Shown here: piece after piece, positions 21,560 to 32,564 of the stretch
How the letters are laid out: each line of letters opens with the position of its first letter
How positions within the stretch are numbered: position 1 is the first letter of the stretch
DNA from: Zygnema cylindricum
Taxonomy: Eukaryota > Streptophyta > Zygnematophyceae > Zygnematales > Zygnemataceae
Direction: 5' to 3'
Assembly (NCBI GenBank): GCA_037447655.1
Contig: JBBHKE010001856.1
Span: 1-62,493, forward strand
Length of the DNA: 62,493 nucleotides
The notes under the pieces: model-generated
Told to the model about the DNA's origin: nothing
The model's input: the letters and a program-made list of their open reading frames with translations, nothing else
Databases searched by the model: none
Position numbers and translations under genes: made by a program

Positions 21560-22869
21560 TGTTGTTTTTGAAAAGTTGGTTTTGTGCGTACTCGACATTT
21601 TGTGCGCACACGACATTTCGCGTGCGTAATATATTATCGAAAGTAATGTGGTGGTTCGAATGGATTTGCGCATTGGGGGAGTAAATGTACGAGTAAAATT
21701 AAAGGGACGTGAGGGAGTAATTGAGCGGCGCGGATTGCGGCCAGAAATGGACGGCGGATTGCGACGCGATCCGATGTGAAATATACGAAATGTACGTCGC
21801 CGGTACAAACATATAATTTGGACAAATGTAGTTTATATGCGACAAGCAACGTTTATGAAAAATGACGTGTATTTTATTTGCTGCATTTATTGCAAAGGAC
21901 GCGGCTGCGGTACGGAAATGATTTCGGTTGTACGATAATTATTTTAACAAGTGGACGTGAATGACTGAATTCGCTTCGCGACGTCGTGGGATATTTGACG
22001 ACTCGCGTGGATTTCGTTTGGATTTTCGTGACCACGTGGCGCGACATCGAGGGTGCCGAATAAGATCGACGGACGGCGGATATAGGCCGCCGATATTTTT
22101 CAAGTAGTGGGGATGCGAAATCGCGTCAATCACACGATGTTTATTTTGGACGTCCTGGATTGTTTGACGAAATTCGAGGAGTTCCATTGAGTGACTCAGC
22201 ATGACTGAGAATACGATTTTGTGAGATTGTGTGTACTTTGTAAATATTCATAACAATGGTTTGTCTTTATGTGTATTAGTTATTAACGTAGATTTACTTA
22301 TTCTGACATTCCTCGAAGTATTCGGGTATACTAACATTACTAGAGGTAGCTAGTAGATTGCGTACGGTTGGTATGCCTCCGTACACTCAGTAATGAGCTC
22401 TAGTGTATATTAGTAATGAGCTCTAGTGTATATTTGTAGGACTTAGTCATTTTTAATATTAGGGAATTTTTGGACCAAAAACTGTTTATGGTGTTTTAGG
22501 TAATTTTATCTGAGGATTACTCTCAGATCTATTGGCAGAATTATCTGAAATTATGCATGTGTGTTTCTCTTTTTATTGTTAATATTGTCACAGATTTGCA
22601 GGGCTATTGTGTGCCTGGTCTGTGTTTTACTTCATTGTGAAGTTAGTCTGTTTTATCAAAGTTCTGGCAGACTGTTTTTCTGCAACTTTGACTAGATGAT
22701 GTGATCACTCTGTTTATTATATTTGTCTGAAACTTTGTGAGATTATTCTATATCCTAAATAATATCTGTTAGTAAAGTTTCAGCTTGTTTTGTTGTTTCT
22801 GTAAAATTCTGTGTTGAATCAAAGTAGGCTGTTTTTGGGTAGTCTGTGGTGTTTCCGAGGGTAATTCCA
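21560..22869 (+). mobile_element. LTR of dyad-bearing Copia family (plus)
   Basis: The left end is TGTTGTTTTTGAAAAG and the right end GGGTAATTCCA, i.e. TG...CA, 1310 bp. It carries the dyad at 22362-22384 and TATA/start block 'GTATATTTGTAGGACTTAG' at about 22428-22446. The following sequence, TGGCTGAAAATGGCTATGGA, is the same internal start seen at 23141 and 30006 on minus. An inverted copy lies 272 bp away at 23142-23939. No gag follows, so only the LTR and a short internal stub remain. Confidence 0.65.
22362..22384. promoter_or_regulatory. Conserved 23-nt dyad upstream of TATA
   Basis: Arms GTACGG/CCGTAC around TTGGTATGCCT; same length and position relative to the TATA/start block as at 3352. 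Confidence 0.55.
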
Positions 22870-23141
22870 TGGCTGAAAATGGCTATGGACAACAGGTCAT
22901 TCCTCCCCTATAGTTAACAAATATTCAAAATCCCATTTTGTTAAATTCGTGCCGATATCCTATTATTTTGTCAATGTTATATCGAAGATACACTTAGTTT
23001 GTTGACTTAGGAAGTTGGTAGATGGTGCCTATTTCACTATTTATAGAAGAGAACACCTCTCTTAATTTTTAGCCGAAAAGTAAAACCTTAACGTTCAATA
23101 CCTTTTAAGTATAAATTGTTGTCTATAGCCATTTCTAGCCA

Positions 23142-23939
23142 TGGATTCACCCTCGGAAGTACCACAGACTACCCTAAAAACAGCGTATTTTGGATAGACA
23201 TAGAACTCAACAGAATTAACAAAACAAGCCGAAACTACATTAACAGATATTATCTAGGATATATAATAACCTCACAAAGTTTCAGATAAAAATAATAAAC
23301 AGAGTGATCACATCATCTAGTCAAAGTTGCAGGAAAACAGTCTGCCAGAACTTCACAATGAAGTAAAACACAGACCAGGTACACAATAGGCCTGAAAATC
23401 TGTGAAAATATAAACAATATAGAGAGGAACACACATGCAGAGTTTGAGACAATTTTGCCAACAGATTTGAGAGCAATCCTCAGATAAAATTACAAAAAAT
23501 CCCCATAAACAGTTTTTGGTCCAAAAAGTTCCTTAAGTCCAAAATGACGTAGTCCTACAAATATACACTGGAGCTCACTACTGAATGTACGGAGGCATAC
23601 CAACCGTACGTAACCCGAATACTTCGTGACATGTCAAAATGAATAGATCTACACTAATACCTAATACACATAGGACAAAACATTGTTGCAAAATTTACAA
23701 ACCTTACAAATTTCATCAAACGAATCTAGACCGTCCAATATAAATATCATGTGATGGACGCGATTTCGCGTCCCACTTAAATACTTTTTCACGTCCCTTT
23801 AATTTTCCACGTACATCTACTCCCCCAATCCGCAAACCATTCGAACCACCACATTAATTTCGGTAATTAAATACGCACGCGAACACGCGCACTCACGAAA
23901 CGTCGTGTGTGCACGAAACTAACTTTTCAAAAACCAACA
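23142..23939 (-). mobile_element. LTR of dyad-bearing Copia family (minus)
   Basis: Read on minus it begins TGTTGGTTTTTGAAAAGTTA and ends GGGTGAATCCA, 798 bp; it lacks about 500 bp of the upstream U3 present in the plus copy. Dyad at 23587-23609. Its internal-start stub (TGGCTAGAAATGGCTATAGA) faces that of the plus-strand LTR. Confidence 0.62.
23587..23609. promoter_or_regulatory. Conserved 23-nt dyad (minus-strand LTR)
   Basis: On minus: arms GTACGG/CCGTAC around TTGGTATGCCT, identical to 22362-22384. Confidence 0.55.
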
Positions 23940-24870
23940 TAAATGATTATTGATTACTCAAAATATTAACTTTCTAGCACAACAAAATGAAACTAGCCGG
24001 TTGTTTGTTGCCAGAGGACACCAATATTTCCTATTTTTATCGATTCATAGCATAGTGAAGATCATATCAAATTGTATTGCCATATCACTGTGTAAATGTT
24101 GCACAGTAAGGGACTATCTATAGTAAATTAACCACAAAAAGCACGCCTTAAGGCAATATCCGGAATCGCGTATCTGTGTCGCCTATTTGGTTTTGCTATG
24201 TTAAATGTTGGTTCATTGATAGTGTGGTTCAATTTCGTCGCGCGTATTAATTTAAAACTTTGTGTCGTTAATACTTTTATACGTGTATCTTTTATATTTT
24301 GTATACCATAGTTGTTCGAAACGCATTTTACGCACGATTCAAACGCGCGAATTATACGTAACGAACGCATTGAACGATTTGAAAAAATCGTTAAAATCGT
24401 TAATGAATTTTCATCCTTAGTATTTCGTACATGTAAAAAAAATGAATTTTACATATACCGCAGTTTATAAGTTTTTCGTTAAATGAGCGCTAAACAATTT
24501 TAAATATTTAAATACGTATCACACTCCATGTGTGTATCGGAATTTCCTCATTGACTGGTAACGGACAATTGTAAAACAGGCTACTGCGAAATGGCGTAGT
24601 GCCAGGTTCAAATCTTAGCCAACGCAATTTTTTTGTCAAAGTCAGCCTTTTGATACTATCTGACAAGCAGTCATGGCCCCTTTCTCTCTCTATCTCTCAG
24701 ACAATATACAACTGCCATCTCTCTCTATCTCCATACAGCATACGAGTGCAAAAAAATAAAGTACAGACCATGTACAAATGACATTTTTCACATTCAACAT
24801 TGCACGACATAAAAAAATAAAATAATAAAAAAGGTACAATCACATCAATCCCAAAAAAGAAATACATCTC
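23940..24870. repeat. Dispersed unclassified repeat, tRNA-like motif
   Basis: No gene in 23940-24450. From about 24475 to 24830 the sequence is related to 815-1110. At 24609-24619 'GGTTCAAATCT' is close to a Pol III B box, and the preceding 60 bp could be a decayed tRNA-like head, so this may be a SINE-like family; the A box is poor. Confidence 0.35.
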
Positions 24871-24879
24871 TTTCGTCTA

Positions 24880-26660
24880 TCTCTCCTCTAAATCTTCTTC
24901 CCCTACATTGAAGTCCATGATGTCTTCATCCGAATTCTTTTTCCCTTACCCCCCTTCCCCTTTTTCCCATGTTATTTATCTCTTTTCATAGCTGACATTC
25001 TTAGCCACATTAATTCAAAAAAAAAATACATATATCTCTCTCATTAATCTTTACTCTGAATCCTCTACCCCTACCTCCCCTTCCTCTTCTTCCTATGCCA
25101 TCATGTTCTCTTCATAGGTGACATCTTTAGTGTTCTTTATCAGTCTGAGATTAGTGAAGACCAATACCAGGTCATTAGCCCCTTTAGCCGTTTATCTATT
25201 TCTCTTCTTAGAGTGAATATGGTCATATGAAGACCAATTACCCTTCTCTTCTTATAGTGAATATGGTCATAAGTTGACCAATTACGCTCACAGGAGCTGG
25301 CAGTTGAGCACTAAACAAGTATTTTTATTGCTACCTTCTGCAAGATAGGGGTGGCAGACCCTAATTGTTGCCACTATCTCCACGTTGGCATCTTCGTTGC
25401 ACAAGATTTTGTTTCTTCCCTACCAAAAGCTCCCTCAAAACTTCTATATTTTGACAACTCAACATGGGCATCAACCTGCTACTCCACATTTGGTAGCATC
25501 CACTCCAACATGAAAACCTTCCATAACTGTTGAGTTTGCATGTTGCCCATATGCATCACTTTGATACTCCAGATCGAGCACAAAGTCGGCCGCATAAATG
25601 GGGCTATGTGCCATCTTCCACTTTGCCATCCAACATGTCTTCAACTCTTCCAAAATCTACATGCCTTCATAAATATTATCTCCTCCAGCGCATGCTAATT
25701 TCTCAAAAAACTGTCTAAGCGTGTAAAAACCGTAGTAAACCTTCCCCACATTTGGGGCACCTTTGCCGCACTCCCTCATCAACCGCACCACAATTTCTGA
25801 AATTGACACAACTTCTGTCACTCTAACCCAAAAATCTTGGCTCAAAATGTGCCCCCTATTTTTAGCCCCCTATGTCTTGTACATAGCCTTACCCATCCAT
25901 TCTTTGAATTTTTCATCAAACATCATGTGCTCCAAACTCTCTTTCACATCTAAAAATCTTTGGAGCATGATAAAATTCGTAGCAAATCTAGTCTCTCTAG
26001 GTTTCAAAAGCCGAAGTTCAGTGATATTGTTGAACATGACTACTTTCATGGCATGATTAGTTCTGTATTTTATAACCTCTTTTGCCTCACCTACGGGTGT
26101 GGAGATAAATGTCAACTTACTTCAATCCTCCATCATCGAATCCAATACATGTGTTTGGCATTGCTTCGACGTGATTGAAGGGTGCTTTGCCACGAGAAAC
26201 GATGTTGTAGCCTTGTTCACTTGGGCCGAATCGGTAACAATCGGCACCACATTCTCCACCCCTACCGCAAGTACGCCCTTTTCTAACACCTTACAAATGA
26301 AGTCGCCGTCATGAATTTGCCCACTCGTGTCTTCTGCCGTCAAGATCGTGTCACTTTTCGGGGTGACAGTCCTAATTTTTTTTCACATTCGCCTTATGGG
26401 TCCTCAAAAAGTCTAAACGGCAATCCATTGGCGAAGAAAGCCGTGGCCCAAGCTAAATCTTCCTCTTTCTTATTATGCTTGTTAAATGTATTTTTTATTC
26501 TAGTCCGCACACCTCTTACTTTGGCACTCGAAATCGGTGGAAAACTAATGGTGAGTTCATCCAAGTCGCACATTACACGTTTTAGAGAGGAATTTGCAAT
26601 TTTTTAGTTTTTTCTGAAGCAATAAACTCCTCTTTCAACTCAGCTGGACACATTGTGCAG
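24880..26660 (-). pseudogene. hAT transposase (DUF659 type), heavily decayed
   Basis: Minus-strand blocks align in the expected order. From 26600 down: a degraded N-terminal part with ANGLPFRLFEDP, as in the hAT 'Y..N.PF..' block; then VENVVPIVTDSAQVNKATTS and CQTHVLDSMMED, the DUF659 catalytic-core region; TRFATNFIMLQRFLDVKESL; SQDFWVRVTEVVSISEIVVR; and an acidic tail near 24900-24950 (SDEDIMDFNVGEEDLEER) after the 'NW..YDHIHSKKR' dimerisation block. There are at least five frameshifts or stops. The BED zinc finger expected at the N-terminus is not intact. A short stretch of the dimerisation region is duplicated in tandem (25203-25287), and the acidic tail region seems duplicated (24885-24990, 25040-25135). 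Confidence 0.72.
25203..25287. repeat. Tandem duplication inside hAT C-terminus
   Basis: 'CTTCTTA.AGTGAATATGGTCATA' followed by TG(A)AGACCAATTAC occurs twice in direct succession. On minus it duplicates the conserved Asn-Trp...His-Ser-Lys-Lys-Arg block of the hAT dimerisation domain. Confidence 0.6.
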
Positions 26661-26932
26661 GCTCTAATCCCTCCACTCTTGACATTTCCAAGGAGATTAT
26701 TTCTGATCACGGTTGCTTAGACGTTATATTAAAAGTTGTAATAAAACGTTATATTCAAAGTTGCAATATATACAAATGCATAATCGGTTGGCAAGAAAAA
26801 TCCCACCGTCAGCCTTCATGTGCTCCCACTCCACTCCTCGATTTCTGGGCTTGGTTTCTTCTTTCGAAGTCTGTGGAAGAGATGAAAGTAAAAAGCTTTG
26901 GAGGGAGTTTTGTCCATAGCCTATTAAAGCCA

Positions 26933-28167
26933 TGGATACTCACGGAAACACCCAAAGACTACCGCCAAAACAGTGTGTTTCAGAAACCACAGATTACTCC
27001 ACAATAAACTAAATCACCTCAAACTACCCCAATATGCAGTATACTATAGACACTGTAAACCCTCAAAGTAACAGCCAAATTCACTAATGAATGTAGAAGA
27101 TATAAGCACCAGAGTTTCTCAAAAACAGCTGGCAATTATTCAAACTAAACAGGTAGACTTCCCACATAATTCTACATAATTGACAAAACACAGTGAAACT
27201 ATGTAAACAAATAGTTTTTAGCTCATCAAATATCTCCTCAAAGTTTCATACAAAAACACCAATCAGGGTGATAACACCATCCGGTCGAAGTTGCAGAATA
27301 ACAGTCTGCCATTACTTTGATAAACTTGAATGCGATACTAAAAATAAACTAAGTCCTATAATTTATACTCACATAGTCATCTACAGATCCCTACATTTAT
27401 TAAAGAATTACACGTCTAACTAAGTATTGTACATGAATAAAGACATTGTACGTCAACGGTACGTTTCCTGTACCGAAAGTACGTCCAAACCCTAATTATA
27501 GTTTTTATCCTATTTCATTATGGTAACACTAAATATTAATTCACTACATACAAATTTCAATAATTTCAGATATTTACAAATAGGGTCCGTACATAAATTG
27601 TGCCACTTCCTTAGTCAGCAATTGGCAAATTCGTCCAAATGATTGTACGTGAAAACTGAAATCTCCTGGTAGCAAGTCAGTCGCGCAAAACGACGCGACC
27701 TCCTTAGTCAAATATGGTTCCGTTAGATTTCCTCCGCCGTCGATGTACGCGGGATTGAAGAATCACATTAGCTTCCGTGTAGGAGTATTCCGGAATATAC
27801 GGATTGCGGTAAAATGTAAAATATTTCTTCGCGATGGACGACACGCGTCCAATAACATTGTCCCAATATGGTCCCACTTCGAATCGCGTCCGTCGACTCG
27901 ATTCGTATCCGTCGTTCATTCGTGTATCGTACAATTTGTGGTGTGTCAGTGTTTCGGATTCCTTACTAGATCATTTTGGAACGGACACATTTGATCCTCA
28001 CCTGGTGACGCCGCGTGTCCCAAGAAAGTACATTACACTCTTTTGTACTTGAGTAAGTGTCACACTATTAAAGGCCAGTACTGAAGAAATCATTCAAAAA
28101 TATTCTAAGTACCAATCTCTCTCTCACTGACCTATTTACTGAGTACTAAGGCTTTCAAATCACAACA
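26933..28167 (-). mobile_element. 1235-bp LTR (minus), partner of 32565-33798
   Basis: On minus it starts TGTTGTGATTTGAAAGC and ends GTGAGTATCCA (TG...CA). It is closely similar over its whole length to 32565-33798 (1234 bp), including the shared minus-strand frame MNDGYESSRRTRF near 27830-27920. The pair would bound an element of about 6.9 kb (26933-33798) whose inside has been filled by other insertions. That shared frame (DGYESSRRTRFEVGP, AKKYFTFYRNPYIPEY) is in both LTRs, so it is LTR sequence, not a gene. Confidence 0.68.
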
Positions 28168-30010
28168 CTCCCCTAAAGAATTGGAATCAGTACTTCTTTA
28201 AGTCTACAAAACTGTCTACTGTAATTTTGGTATATATTGAAGCAAGAACTTAAAAAATATTCGAAGTTTGAAAATTCCCTCTCACAACCTCCACAACTAA
28301 ACATCTAAAACTTTACAAAAAAAACACTCTTCCTAAGTTTTGGATGTTTTAATGCCAAGCCATTCTATAATTGTAAATATGATATTCTGAAACCCTTAAT
28401 CAACGATTCTATTTTTGGCTTGTGTAAATGTAAATTTTCCTATAGAAGTCTTCGATTTTCTCCCTAAAAATGGCTTTTCCGGTCTTTTGTGTGGTCGCTT
28501 TAGGAGCTGGTTTCTTCTCCAATTGGTCTTCCTTAATCTGTATCTTCTTCTTGTTTTCTTACTACATTCTAGTCTCCTCATAGACTTTGTACCTTTTCCA
28601 TGGGTTGCCTCCCCATTACCTCTATAAAGTGTGATTCTTCTCACTATTTTTTGGTCTTTTTCTGTAGTTTACCCCTCCCCTTTAGAGTTATTATCCTAAA
28701 ATTTTCCATTTTGATTCCTTTGATCTTCAACGACACTATTCTTTTTCTATTTACTTTTTGTGTTTTCCCATTTTGTTCCAATCCACCATTTTCTCTCTCA
28801 TCATTTTCCTCCCTTACTCTAATTAACTTATCATTTTCTCTCGGCCCTTCTCTCAGTTTTGTTTTCAGTTCAGTAAGTTCTATATTTAAAGAATGACGTG
28901 CATCCAATTTTAAGTATACTCCACTTTGTTTTACTCCCCTTTCTTCAAGAATCTCATCCCCTTGTAATTCATTTTCACACACTAATCTATCACAAGAAAG
29001 ACTCACAAAAATAGAGACTTTTTTCACTCTCTTTTTTCTCCACCCTATCTTCGGTGACAACATCTTTTCCACTCCCTTCCACATTCTCCATATCCCAAAA
29101 ATTACAAACAATCGGCAAGTACACGGATTTGTCGACAGAAGGTGTGAGCCTTTTGTCATCGGTTGGGGCTTGTCTCTCACTTGAGAATACGCTTGGTTCC
29201 CTCTTTGTTGATGGTCGGACTCGGTTGTTGTCCCATCCGTTTCTGAAGTTTCTTGTAACACATGCACTTTTACATGATGGACATGCCCTAAAGGTAGGTC
29301 CTAAATCATTACACTAAAAACAATTCTTAGGTCCATCTCCCGACTCACTATTACTATACTTTTAATTTTCTGAAACTGAGACTTAGATTCCTTTATATTC
29401 CTCTTACTTGGTAAAACCTTTTTACTAGCCTCTTCATCTAAAACAAATATTCTTGCTAAAGTTAAGCTCCAATCCTTTTTATCAATTAAAGTCAATCTAT
29501 CTAATGCACTTTTATATTCTTTAGGTAGGCTTCTCATTAAAAAGAGAGCTTGTTGAGAATGTGCAAATTTTCCTCCTGCCAATTCAATTTCTTCAAATAA
29601 TACTTGTAAATCAATACAGTGTTTCTCCATAGTACCTCCTATATACTTATATTGAACTATTTTAGTCACACTACTGCACCACTACTGCACCAGTGATATA
29701 TACAAGTCTTTTGATACGTACATTCTAAGCACTTCCATAATTCAGTTGCACTCTTAAAACTTAGATATGGCATTACTGGTTTCTCAGTCAAGGAGTTCTT
29801 GATAACCCTTAGACACTCATGGTTCTTCTTTTTCCATCCATTTGATGTTTCGCCCAAAGTCGCGTCCACCACATCCATTAGCTCCATCATCTCGAAGTAG
29901 CTCTCGAGCATACTACTCCAATAATGATAGTTAGATACATCAAATATAGGTAGCCATGGGCGTGGGCCCATAACATGTTGTCTGTTGTCCATAGCCATTT
30001 TCAACCATGG
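28168..30010 (-). pseudogene. Copia gag with degenerate zinc knuckle
   Basis: On minus the gag starts near 30000 with the ATGGCTATGGACAACAG internal start and reads PRPWLPIFDVSNYHYWSSML, then ELMDVVDATLGE and TELWKCLECTYQ, typical Copia gag. A break near 29670 leads to QYKYIGGTMEKHCIDLQVLF, LMRSLPKEYKSALDRLTLI, the usual gag middle. At 29270-29320 a zinc-knuckle-like motif is visible (C-X2-C then ...AC, CNDLGPTFRACPSC) but an in-frame TAG lies between the first two Cys, and Pro sits at the His position. Downstream, 28396-29267 is a long, very charged frame (Lys/Arg/Glu-rich) that may be a gag tail or repeat-derived. No protease, integrase or RT follows. Confidence 0.62.
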
Positions 30011-30627
30011 ATTTACCCTCGGAAACACTACAGATTACCCAAAAATAGCTTACTTTGAATCAACACAGAATTCTACATAAAAAACAAAACAAGCTGAAAC
30101 TACAATCACAGATATTTTCTAGGCTATAGAATAACCTTACAAAGGTTCAGACAAAAAAAAAAAAATCAGAGTGATCACATCATCTAGTCAAAGTTGCAGA
30201 AAAACAGTTTGCCAAAACTTTGATAAAATCGACCAATTTCACAATGAAGTAAAACACAGACCAGGCGCACAATAGGCCTACAAATCTGTGAAAAAATAAA
30301 GAATATATAGAGGAACACACATACAGAATTTTAGATAATTCTGCTTAACAGATCTGAGAGTAATCGTCGGATAAAATCACTACAAATCACCATAAACAGT
30401 TTTTGGTCCAGAAAGTTCCTAAGTCCTGAAATGACTAAGTCCTACAAATATATACAAGAGCTTACTGCTGAATGTAGGGAGGCATACCAGCGGTACGCTA
30501 TCTACCAGCTACCTTTATTAATTTTGGTATACTCGAATACTTCAAGGTATGTCAGAATAAATAAATCAACACTAAAAACTAATTCACAAAATGACAAATC
30601 AATATTCAACTAAATATTTACACCATA
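30007..30627 (-). mobile_element. LTR (minus) feeding the gag at 30.0 kb, 3' part
   Basis: On minus the LTR ends GAGGGTAAATCCA at 30007 and contains the leader, the start block and a mutated dyad at about 30475-30500 (GTACCG...CTCCCTA). It is collinear with 22310-22869 (CTTGAAGTATTCGAGTATAC vs CCTCGAAGTATTCGGGTATA). At 30628 it is interrupted by a MITE; the rest of the U3 resumes beyond, up to 32545. Confidence 0.55.
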
Positions 30628-31190
30628 GTTCAAAAGTAGGTGACCGTACGCCCATACAATATGCCTATTGTACGCAAAACATACAATATGGCCTTAAGAC
30701 CCATATTGTATTGGTCTCAAAATGAAAAATAATAGTAACAGGGTTGAGTTGCACATCGATCGATAGGGAATTAAACGTCATGTCTAAATTTTGAAAAATA
30801 TTAGGACAAATTTTAATTTTTCCGTGAGTTTTGAGGTGTTTTTTATTTAAACCGTCACATTTGGACGATCGGACGGTCGCTGATCAAAGTAGCGATCTAA
30901 GAAAATCACATGAAAAGCCCATAACACAACTTACGATAAAACTTACGTCCGCGTTTTTTTTTCCGGGTTTTCTTTCTCGCGGAATGTAATCCTAAGCCGT
31001 GTCAGCTCCTTAAACAATTTCGTCATTTCGTCCCGCGGCGTGCGCTGTACTATGACGATACGTCAGATTCGTACGTTCTTACAAGAGTGTGCACAACGCA
31101 CACACATACAGTATGCCTACCCTGCGCGAGTTTTGTGCCAAGTTTTGTGCGTCTACCAAAGGCCTACCATAAAAACGCCTACTTTTGAAC
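30628..31190. mobile_element. MITE with TA target duplication inside LTR
   Basis: 563 bp. Ends GTTCAAAAGTAGGTG (30628-30642) and the inverted CGCCTACTTTTGAAC (31176-31190), flanked by TA on both sides (30626-30627, 31191-31192). The terminal repeat is about 15 bp with one mismatch. Its ends differ from those of the 20225/58437 MITEs, so it is a separate family. No coding capacity. Confidence 0.6.
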
Positions 31191-31213
31191 TATGATTTAC
31201 ACCGACACCTCCG

Positions 31214-31998
31214 TAAAATCCGCGTACTAGACAATGTTGTTTTTAGAAAGCTTTAGTCCTCTTTATGCCTCAGCTGTGAGAGAGAGCTGTTCAGGACTTA
31301 AGCTATTTTTGGTTGAGTTCGGTTCAGTACTTACCGAAATTAGTGTGACAGTGAAGTTGGGAGTTCACGGTTCATTCACACTTGGGACACGTGTCGTCAC
31401 TTGGGAGAATGCGTGAGTATGTCCTCCGTGGACGTACGGAAATTCGGCAGGACCACTGGACTTCGTGAAGTCAATTCTACGGTGCCAAATCCTCTAATCG
31501 GACCGCTGACAGCTGCCGCCAACAAATAGTGACGAGGCGTGACTAGATCATTATCACTTTACGTTGTCTGAACTTCGGTGTAAATATTTGTGATAGAATG
31601 TTAGATGTACGGCTGGAATGCCTCCGTACAGCTTAGTGTAGTTTCGGTGTATAAAAGTAGGACTTAGTGAATTTGATTTTTAGGAACAAATGATATGAAA
31701 ACTGTACACTCAGTTTTATGTAATTTCATTTCTACATATCTCACAGATTTGTGAGCGGAATTGATTGAAATTTTGTGTGTGTGTTCCTTTGTATGTTATC
31801 TACATTGTGGCAAATTTTCAGGACGTTTGGAGCGTTTTTATGAAAGTTATAGTCTGTCAAAGTTGCTGTTCAGCCATCGGTATTTGTGGAAGCTTCCTCT
31901 CTTGATTTGTTCTACGATGACTACTGCTGCATCTTCTTCATCTTCAGTACCAACACTTGTCTCAGAAAAACAGACAACAGTTTGCTTAGTCACTTAGT
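31214..31998 (+). mobile_element. LTR/leader and gag start (plus), dyad family
   Basis: It begins TGTTGTTTTTAGAAAGC, has the dyad at 31607-31629, the block 'GTATAAAAGTAGGACTTAG' at 31651-31669, and a gag ATG at 31917 (MTTAASSSSSVPTLVS). It closely matches 3335-3720. Gag is lost after about 25 codons. Confidence 0.62.
31607..31629. promoter_or_regulatory. Conserved 23-nt dyad upstream of TATA
   Basis: Arms GTACGG/CCGTAC around CTGGAATGCCT, identical in sequence to 3352-3374. Confidence 0.55.
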
Positions 31999-32545
31999 GA
32001 TAAGTCCACTAAGTGAACTGACATTACATAAGTACAGTCCACATAGTCATACGTCATCAAAATATCGCGAAACTTGTAAAATAGCACCGGACGCTGTCCA
32101 CCCTCCACGTGTAACACAAACCACTTGCCCAATTGAAACTTGTATGTCCCAAATATTTTCTGTATGAGACCGTGTCATTTGCCTTAAAATGTCGTTTGAC
32201 ACATTTCACGTCCACTTGCCAAATAAGACGCTCCGTACTTGCGGCGTCCTTTTTCATAAATGTGTTTGTCGCATTGTGTTTCGTACGGACGTTGTACATT
32301 TTCAAAATCTTCGAATATTTCAAATCGGATCGCTTCGCGATCCGCCGTCCATTTCAATATCGTATTCCGCACCACTCAATTTCTATTTCGTATGTCCTAA
32401 AACAATATATCCGTCCATTGACTCCCCCAATCCACGAATCCATTCGAACCTCCACAATAAATTCATTTAACACATTACGCACGAAACATCGCGTGCGCAC
32501 AAAGTGTGGCGTACGCACGAAACTAATTTTTCAAAACAACATTCT
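31999..32545 (-). mobile_element. U3 part of a minus-strand LTR
   Basis: On minus it starts TGTTGTTTTGAAAAATTAG at 32545 and is collinear with the first 500 bp of the LTR at 21560 (GAAACATCGCGTG.., TGGGGGAGTCAATGG, GATCCGATTTGAAATAT, CAAGTGGACGTGAA). It probably is the upstream half of the LTR whose downstream half is 30007-30627, split by the plus-strand insertion and the MITE. It starts 20 bp inside the internal-start stub of the 32565-33798 LTR, i.e. it is itself nested. Confidence 0.5.
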
Positions 32546-32564
32546 CCATATCCTATTTCAGCCA

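Noticed and set aside
21215-21808. 197-codon minus-strand frame as a gene
   Set aside because: It spans the LTR start and flanking sequence, has no domain, and its composition does not differ from surrounding non-coding DNA.
24609-24619. tRNA gene suggested by GGTTCAAATCT
   Set aside because: No acceptor stem or convincing A box; at most a decayed SINE head.
27704-27994. Conserved pair of frames (DGYESSRRTRF) at 27.8 and 33.4 kb as a duplicated gene
   Set aside because: Both lie at the same place in the two matching 1.23-kb LTRs, so the similarity is LTR homology.
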